Source of the DNA: Fibrobacter sp. UBA4309
GTDB taxonomy: Bacteria > Fibrobacterota > Fibrobacteria > Fibrobacterales > Fibrobacteraceae
Direction: 5' to 3'
Length of the DNA: 18,999 nt
Assembly (NCBI RefSeq): GCF_002395745.1
Contig: NZ_DGUN01000004.1
Coordinates: 1-18,999 of the forward strand
Shown: positions 15,051-18,999 of the stretch, in pieces
Numbering within the stretch: the first letter of the stretch is position 1
Layout of the letters: each line of letters begins with the position of its first letter
The notes under the pieces: generated by a model
Databases searched by the model: none
Told to the model about the DNA's origin: nothing
What the model saw: the letters and a program-made list of their open reading frames with translations, nothing else
Translations under genes and position numbers: made by a program

Positions 15051-15843
15051 TGGAATGCTGAAATACGCCATATGCTCTGTCGCCGTGCTTCTCTGTGCCT
15101 GTGCGCAGAAAGACGAAGGTCCCGTGGACTACTCCGCCATTCCGTACAAGAACGTCCGCCCTGTCGACGTAAAAATTTCTAGGAATCACTTGGAATTGCG
15201 GTACCCGATGCAGGTGGGCGACACCTTGGAAGTGACTGTCCTCGAATTCAAGAGCGATGTCTACGCGATGGATTACTACATGAACAGTGGCCGGTTCCAG
15301 GGAATTGTCCCGATTCTTCGCGGCCAGTACTTGGAACAGAGTATCCGTTCCGACGCCCGCATTTTCATCTTCAGGCACGACAGTTTCCGCCGGTACGAAA
15401 GAAGCGACCTGGAACAGTACGTGCGGAATTTCCCCGGCTACCGGGGAGGTTTCCCGCAGGAATTTCTGAGCCTGCCGTTCGATCACCGCGAGGCGGGCCG
15501 GACATCCATCCAGACCAAGCACTTTTTGGGGGTGGTATCGGTTTTCCCGGTCCTTATACAGAGCTACCGCGATGCCAACCTGCAGTGGAATGTGGCGCGG
15601 AGCTGGGAACAGGTAGATGACGAAGTCTATGATCGCTGGGTGGCCCAGCTGGACAAGGTGGAACCTGTGGGCATTGCCAAGGATGTCGAGGTAGCCTATT
15701 TCCATGTCGGCGAAGGCGTGAACGGGATGGCGACGCACCTTCCGGGCGGCCGTGTGGTGGTGGTCTGGGGTTACCTGGGCTGGTTTGACCTGGAACGCAA
15801 ATTCTTTATTGCCAGCGACCGCATTTACGAGGCACGTTTTTAA
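15040..15843 (+). CDS. Lipoprotein, unknown function
   Basis: 267 residues. The signal peptide ends with L18-C19-A20-C21, a lipobox, followed by Ala, suggesting the outer membrane. The mature part has no family I know; it contains an early segment (LELRYPMQVGDTLEVTVLEFKSD) and a run of mixed beta structure ending LERKFFIASDRIYEARF. The ATG at 15040 was chosen because AAGGCGG lies about eight bases upstream and the product opens with a proper signal peptide; an in-frame ATG at 15055 would also leave it intact. The frame is open further upstream to 14902, but those codons are within the Fe-S protein gene and spoil the signal peptide. The 11-base overlap with that gene points to cotranslation. 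Confidence 0.82.
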   Translation: MKIDGMLKYAICSVAVLLCACAQKDEGPVDYSAIPYKNVRPVDVKISRNHLELRYPMQVGDTLEVTVLEFKSDVYAMDYYMNSGRFQGIVPILRGQYLEQSIRSDARIFIFRHDSFRRYERSDLEQYVRNFPGYRGGFPQEFLSLPFDHREAGRTSIQTKHFLGVVSVFPVLIQSYRDANLQWNVARSWEQVDDEVYDRWVAQLDKVEPVGIAKDVEVAYFHVGEGVNGMATHLPGGRVVVVWGYLGWFDLERKFFIASDRIYEARF

Positions 15844-15854
15844 CTTTTATTTGT

Positions 15855-15860
15855 TATATT
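15855..15860 (+). promoter_or_regulatory. Candidate -10 box for the GerW-family gene
   Basis: TATATT lies six bases before the ATG at 15867, which has no clear ribosome binding site. If this is a real -10 element, transcripts would begin at or next to the ATG and be leaderless. Readthrough from upstream genes is the alternative. Confidence 0.3.
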
Positions 15861-15866
15861 AAAATC

Positions 15867-16196
15867 ATGGCTATTGAAAAACTTGCAGAAACTCTTTTGG
15901 AAAAACTCCGTTTCATCACGCAGGCGGAAACGGTAATCGGCAAACCCATCCAGGCAGGCGAATCCACGGTTGTTCCCGTGAGCCGCGTTTCGGTCGGCTT
16001 CGGTTTCGGTGGTCACCAGAACAAGGGCGACACTTCTGCCTCTGGCGGTGGCGCATCGGTCGAACCGGTCGCTTTCCTTGTCATCAAAGGCGACGACGTG
16101 CGCATCATGCCCATCAGCAAGGACAGCTCCCTCGTTTCCAAGGTCATGGACATCGTGCCCGACGTGGTGAACAAGTTCAAGAAGAGCGAAGATTAA
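15867..16196 (+). CDS. GerW/YtfJ family protein
   Basis: 109 residues. The family signature is clear: an N-terminal helix (EKLAETLLEKLRFI), TVIGKPIQAGESTVVPVSRVS, the Gly-rich VGFGFGG segment with HQNKG, a Gly/Ser linker, and VEPVAFLVIKGDDVRIMPI. It ends in a helix like that of Bacillus YtfJ (VMDIVPDVVNKFKK). In Bacillus, GerW/YtfJ is a sporulation protein needed for germination, but the family is widespread in non-spore-formers, where its role is unknown; there is no reason to infer sporulation here. No signal peptide. It closes the plus-strand run and is followed by a strong terminator. Confidence 0.92.
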   Translation: MAIEKLAETLLEKLRFITQAETVIGKPIQAGESTVVPVSRVSVGFGFGGHQNKGDTSASGGGASVEPVAFLVIKGDDVRIMPISKDSSLVSKVMDIVPDVVNKFKKSED

Positions 16197-16215
16197 CAAC
16201 TTAAAACATTTAAAG

Positions 16216-16245
16216 AAAAGACCTCCGCAATCGCGGAGGTCTTTT
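16216..16245. terminator. Strong bidirectional intrinsic terminator
   Basis: A perfect 13-bp stem (16216-16228 with 16233-16245) has an AATC loop; the outer part is A4/T4, so it works in both directions. It sits between the convergent GerW-family gene and serC. Confidence 0.95.
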
Positions 16246-16258
16246 AATAATCTGCCAG

Positions 16259-16279
16259 ATGGCGGATCAGGTCCGCCAT
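16259..16279. repeat. REP-like palindrome
   Basis: ATGGCGGA (16259-16266) and TCCGCCAT (16272-16279) flank TCAGG, followed by GACG. The layout resembles short intergenic palindromes dispersed in many genomes. It lies between the terminator and the serC stop. Only one copy is in the window, so repeat status is unproven. Confidence 0.5.
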
Positions 16280-16291
16280 GACGAAGTAGAA

Positions 16292-17398
16292 TTACCCAAG
16301 CACCTTCTTTTCGAAGTCGCCGAGGCAATCGACGAGGGCCTGAACGCCTTCGACCGGCATCGCGTTGTAGATAGAAGCGCGGAAGCCACCCACGGAGCGG
16401 TGACCCTTGAGCTGCTGCAGACCGCGGGCCTTAGCGAATTCGAGGAATTCCTTGGCGAGGTCATCGGCCTTGTCGGCAGCGACCACGTCCTTGTTGAACA
16501 CGAACGGAACGTTCATGATGGAACGGTCTTCCTTGGCAGCGGTACCGACGAACACCTTGGATGCATCGAGGGCGCTGTAGAGGAGGGCTGCCTTGGAACG
16601 GTTCACCTTTTCGATAGCTTCGACACCGCCGAATTCCTTGAGCCACTTGAGCGTGCGGTTCATGACGTACACGGCGAAAACCGGAGGCGTATTGAACATG
16701 TTCTTCGCATCGATGTGGGTCTGGAAGTTCAGCATGGTAGGAATGGTGCGGTTCACCTTGCCGAGCAAGTCCTTGCGGATGATGGTCACGGTCACGCCTG
16801 CGCAGCTGATGTTCTTCTGCGCACCGCCGTACACGACGCCGAAGTCAGAGACGTTGATCTTGCGGGCGAGGAAGTCGGAGCTCACGTCGGCCATGAGGAA
16901 GCCGGACTTCGGCTTCGGGAAGTTGTGCCATTCCGTACCGTAGATGGTGTTGTTGGCAGTCACGTGAAGGTACGTGGCGTTGTCGCTGAGCTTCAGGTTC
17001 TTGTCGATGCGGCTGTAGGTTTCGGACTTGGTGTCGCAAGCGACGTTAGCCGTACCGAACTGCTTGGCTTCCTTGTAGGCCTTGTTTGCCCAGACGCCGG
17101 TGAGGGCGTAGTCGGCAGTGGCGTTCTGGTCGAGGAAGTTCATCGGGAGCATGCAGAACAAAAGGGAGCAACCACCGCCGAGGAAAACGATGTCGTAGTT
17201 CTCGGGAATGCCCATCAAGTCGCGAAGGAACTGTTCGGTTTCTTCGAACATGCTTTCGATCGGCTTTGAACGGTGACTCATGGAGAGAATGCTGATGCCG
17301 CTATTTGCGTAGTCGATGCATGCAGCAGATGCTTCCTTGAGTGCTTGTTCGGGCAGGACAGACGGGCCTGCGCTAAAGTTATAGACTTTATTTGCCAT
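16292..17398 (-). CDS. serC: Phosphoserine aminotransferase
   Basis: A PLP enzyme converting 3-phosphohydroxypyruvate and glutamate to phosphoserine, the second step of serine synthesis; it can also act in pyridoxal phosphate synthesis. The 368-residue product starts MANKVYNFSAGPSVLP and contains SILSMSHRSKPIE, the cofactor-region GGGCSLLFCMLPMNF, and the PLP-binding lysine K195 in YGGAQKNISCAG, equivalent to K198 of E. coli SerC. It ends with GHRSVGGFRASIYNAMP. The ATG at 17398 has AAAAGGAA seven bases upstream; an in-frame extension to 17428 lacks support. No serA or serB is in the window. The leader carries a CCCCG/CGGGG hairpin (17421-17439). Confidence 0.97.
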   Translation of the reverse strand: MANKVYNFSAGPSVLPEQALKEASAACIDYANSGISILSMSHRSKPIESMFEETEQFLRDLMGIPENYDIVFLGGGCSLLFCMLPMNFLDQNATADYALTGVWANKAYKEAKQFGTANVACDTKSETYSRIDKNLKLSDNATYLHVTANNTIYGTEWHNFPKPKSGFLMADVSSDFLARKINVSDFGVVYGGAQKNISCAGVTVTIIRKDLLGKVNRTIPTMLNFQTHIDAKNMFNTPPVFAVYVMNRTLKWLKEFGGVEAIEKVNRSKAALLYSALDASKVFVGTAAKEDRSIMNVPFVFNKDVVAADKADDLAKEFLEFAKARGLQQLKGHRSVGGFRASIYNAMPVEGVQALVDCLGDFEKKVLG

Positions 17399-17420
17399 GG
17401 TTGTGTTCCTTTTTGTTTGG

Positions 17421-17465
17421 CCCCGCATGGTTTACGGGGACTCTTAAATTACGCGCGTAAAAATA
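17421..17465 (-). promoter_or_regulatory. serC leader: hairpin and candidate -10 box
   Basis: On the minus strand TATTTTTA (17465-17458) could be the -10 element, and CCCCG/CGGGG (17439-17435 with 17425-17421) forms a small hairpin about 25 bases before the serC ATG. No known riboswitch class was recognised. Confidence 0.3.
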
Positions 17466-17513
17466 GCAAAATGCGCCCTGTTCGGCTAGTAATTTTTAGA
17501 CGAGAGACGAGTG

Positions 17514-17541
17514 AAAAAAAAGACGAGATTATCTCTCGTCT
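17514..17541 (-). terminator. Intrinsic terminator of the HD-like gene
   Basis: Read on the minus strand, AGACGAGA (17541-17534) pairs with TCTCGTCT (17528-17521) around a five-base loop, followed directly by eight T (17521-17514). It lies about 40 bases after the stop of the HD-like gene and separates it from serC. Confidence 0.88.
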
Positions 17542-17551
17542 CTAGTCTGTA

Positions 17552-17564
17552 GGCACGAAGTGCC
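17552..17564. other. Small hairpin between the HD-like stop and its terminator
   Basis: GGCAC and GTGCC flank a GAA loop (read on the minus strand, GGCACTTCGTGCC, a stable UUCG-like hairpin). It may protect the 3' end of the HD-like transcript. Confidence 0.5.
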
Positions 17565-17579
17565 GTTCTTTAGTCTAAT

Positions 17580-18104
17580 TTACACGCCGAGGGCTTCGAT
17601 GGCGGCCTGGTACTTCTTGAGACGGAACTTCGTCTTGAGTTCGCGGCGCTCCTGGCGGTGGATGTACTTGTCCTCGAGGAGCACGTTCAGGATGGCGCTC
17701 TTCGCCTTGGCCGCTTTCGGGTTGTCCTTGAGCGTCTCGACGAAGCGAACGAAATCCTTTTCGCGGGCATCGTAGGTGGCGTCTTCGGCGGGGACGCCCT
17801 TTTCCATGAGCTTGCAGCTGTATTCGTCGATCCAGCCTTGGTTCTTGTGGTAGGTCATCTTCTGGATGAGGTCGACCATGTCCGCAGGAACGCCCTTCTT
17901 GACCATTTCGTCGGGGGTCTTCTTGGTAGAGGCGGTAATGGAGTCCTGCAAGATGGCTAGAACCTGGACATCTTCCGGTTCACCCTTGTTTTTCAGGTAA
18001 TCGGCAACGTTCTGGAGAAAATCGATGTAAGGCCCGCCAGCCTTGTCCTTCTGGCCTTTGTGGACTTCGGCTGCAATCTTGTAGGCATCTTGAAACGAGA
18101 GCAT
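17580..18104 (-). CDS. RelA/SpoT-type HD-domain protein lacking key metal ligands
   Basis: 174 residues, cytoplasmic. The first 60 residues follow the ppGpp-hydrolase/HD layout: AAEVHKGQKDKAGGPYIDF, then VQVLAILQDSITAST. In active SpoT-like enzymes these read AxxxHxGQxRxxGxPYIxHP and LLHDVIEDT. Here H15 remains, but the metal-binding His of PYIxH is Phe29, the HD pair is Gln53-Asp54, and the Glu-Asp after it is Thr57-Ala58. The protein is therefore probably not an active metal phosphohydrolase; it may bind a nucleotide or act as a scaffold. The C-terminal part (about 95-174) is charged and helical (HRQERRELKTKFRLKKYQ). The ATG at 18104 has AAGGA five bases upstream. It has its own terminator and an AT-rich upstream region (TATATATATT near 18152), so it is likely an independent unit. 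Confidence 0.8.
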   Translation of the reverse strand: MLSFQDAYKIAAEVHKGQKDKAGGPYIDFLQNVADYLKNKGEPEDVQVLAILQDSITASTKKTPDEMVKKGVPADMVDLIQKMTYHKNQGWIDEYSCKLMEKGVPAEDATYDAREKDFVRFVETLKDNPKAAKAKSAILNVLLEDKYIHRQERRELKTKFRLKKYQAAIEALGV

Positions 18105-18200
18105 ATTGATCCTTTTATAAAAACTTTTGATACCACCGGTACCGTATACCCAATATATATAATGGAGCGACGGGAAGTGGGGGTCCGGACGGAGTTTTTA

Positions 18201-18219
18201 GAAAAAAAACGGTTTTTTC
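18201..18219 (-). terminator. Weak A/T hairpin, possible metF terminator
   Basis: On the minus strand GAAAAAA and TTTTTTC flank a short loop, with an eight-T run, about 25 bases after the metF stop. The stem has almost no GC, so termination would be weak. The rest of 18105-18244 holds the probable HD-like promoter and nothing else I recognise. Confidence 0.3.
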
Positions 18220-18244
18220 ATTATTACAAAGTAGAATAGCCGAC

Positions 18245-18999
18245 CTAGCCCTGGAAATTCTTGCCTAGAATGGCCGATACGTTCCGAAGGATTCCCTCGG
18301 CCACGTCGGGCTTGTTCATCGAGTACACGTGCACATTTGTAATACCGTTCGCGTACAGGTCGATAATCTGGTCGGAGGCGTATATGATGCCCGCCTGCTT
18401 CATGGCCTCGGGGTCGCTGCCAAACTTGTCGACGAGCGACTTGAAACGCTGCGGCATGAACGAGCCGGAGAGCTTGATGGCGCGTTCCACCTGGTTCGCG
18501 TTTGTGATGGGCATGATGCCGGGGAGCACGGGGCAGGTGACGCCCGCGTCGCGCAGCTTGTAGAGGAAGCTGAAGAACAGGTTGTTGTCGAACACCATCT
18601 GCGTGGTGAGGAAGTCCGCGCCCGCATCCACCTTCTCCTTGAGGTGCTTGATGTCTTCGGCCTGGTTGGCGCTTTCGGGGTGTTTCTCGGGGTAGCACGC
18701 TGCACCGATGCAGAAATCCGCGTCGGCGGCCTTGAGTTCGCGGATGAGTTCCACGGCGTAGTGGTAGTCGCAGTTGTCGCGGCCTTTCTCGATGAGCTCC
18801 GGGGTCAGGTCGCCGCGCAGGGCCATCACGTTCTTGATGCCCGCGGCCTTCATTTCTTCGATTCTCTGGTGCACCGTGTCCTTGCTGCTCGAGACGCAGG
18901 TGAGGTGGGCGAGCATCGGGATGTTGAACTTTTCCTTGAGGTTCTTCGCGATGTCGAGGGTATAGTGGCTCACTCCGCCGCCCGCGCCGTAGGTGACGC
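18245..18999 (-). CDS. metF: Methylenetetrahydrofolate reductase, 3' part (start outside window)
   Basis: An FAD enzyme reducing 5,10-methylene-THF to 5-methyl-THF for methionine synthesis. The frame is open to the window edge and begins within the conserved VTYGAGG motif, so about the first 50-60 residues are missing. Family motifs are present: MLAHLTCVSSSKD, NVMALRGD (the Asp that contacts the folate/FAD site), CYPEKHPES, FLTTQMVFDN (Gln contacting the substrate) and PVLPGIMPITN. The GTG at 18971-18973 is an internal Val codon, not a start. The stop is TAG at 18247-18245. It is probably the last gene of its transcript, followed by about 140 non-coding bases. Confidence 0.95.
   Translation of the reverse strand, partial: VTYGAGGGVSHYTLDIAKNLKEKFNIPMLAHLTCVSSSKDTVHQRIEEMKAAGIKNVMALRGDLTPELIEKGRDNCDYHYAVELIRELKAADADFCIGAACYPEKHPESANQAEDIKHLKEKVDAGADFLTTQMVFDNNLFFSFLYKLRDAGVTCPVLPGIMPITNANQVERAIKLSGSFMPQRFKSLVDKFGSDPEAMKQAGIIYASDQIIDLYANGITNVHVYSMNKPDVAEGILRNVSAILGKNFQG

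Noticed and set aside
16259..17269. 336-codon plus-strand open frame
   Set aside because: Antisense to serC; no ribosome binding site or family match.

Overview
The window reads like a chromosomal segment from Fibrobacter or a close relative (FCB group). The main reasons are a DUF4423/TIGR02147-type protein, a paralogous family I associate with Fibrobacter, coupled to a DUF2341-type lipoprotein; Ser-rich linkers in secreted proteins; a double-length UvrA; and moderate GC with compact gene spacing. No phage, insertion sequence, CRISPR array, tRNA or rRNA was seen. The genus call is inference from protein families.

Layout. Bases 1-3116 hold the 3' part of a tandem-duplicated UvrA (plus strand). 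Then come an exported SUMF1-fold protein (3187-5472) and a four-helix membrane protein (5476-6057), closed by a terminator. On the minus strand follow ychF (6146-7243), a 352-base spacer with a striking inverted repeat that may be a small RNA on the plus strand, and a translationally coupled pair: the DUF4423/TIGR02147 protein (9158-9985) and a 520-residue lipoprotein (7596-9158).

A divergent point at about 9986-10042 starts a tight plus-strand run of eight genes (10043-16196): membrane-anchored gluzincin protease, asparaginase, D-aminoacyl-tRNA deacylase (dtd), a lipoprotein with two CxxC pairs, phosphatidylserine decarboxylase (psd), a protein with an endonuclease III-type four-cysteine Fe-S signature, another lipoprotein, and a GerW/YtfJ-family protein. 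A perfect 13-bp terminator ends the run. The minus strand then carries serC, a small protein resembling the RelA/SpoT HD domain but without key metal ligands, and the 3' part of metF.

Most of the window is housekeeping: DNA repair, serine and one-carbon metabolism, tRNA quality control and lipid synthesis. The parts most worth a second look are the structured spacer at 7434-7583, the degenerate HD protein, the Fe-S signature protein, the UvrA architecture and the coupled DUF4423/lipoprotein pair. No single undescribed multi-gene system is evident beyond these.
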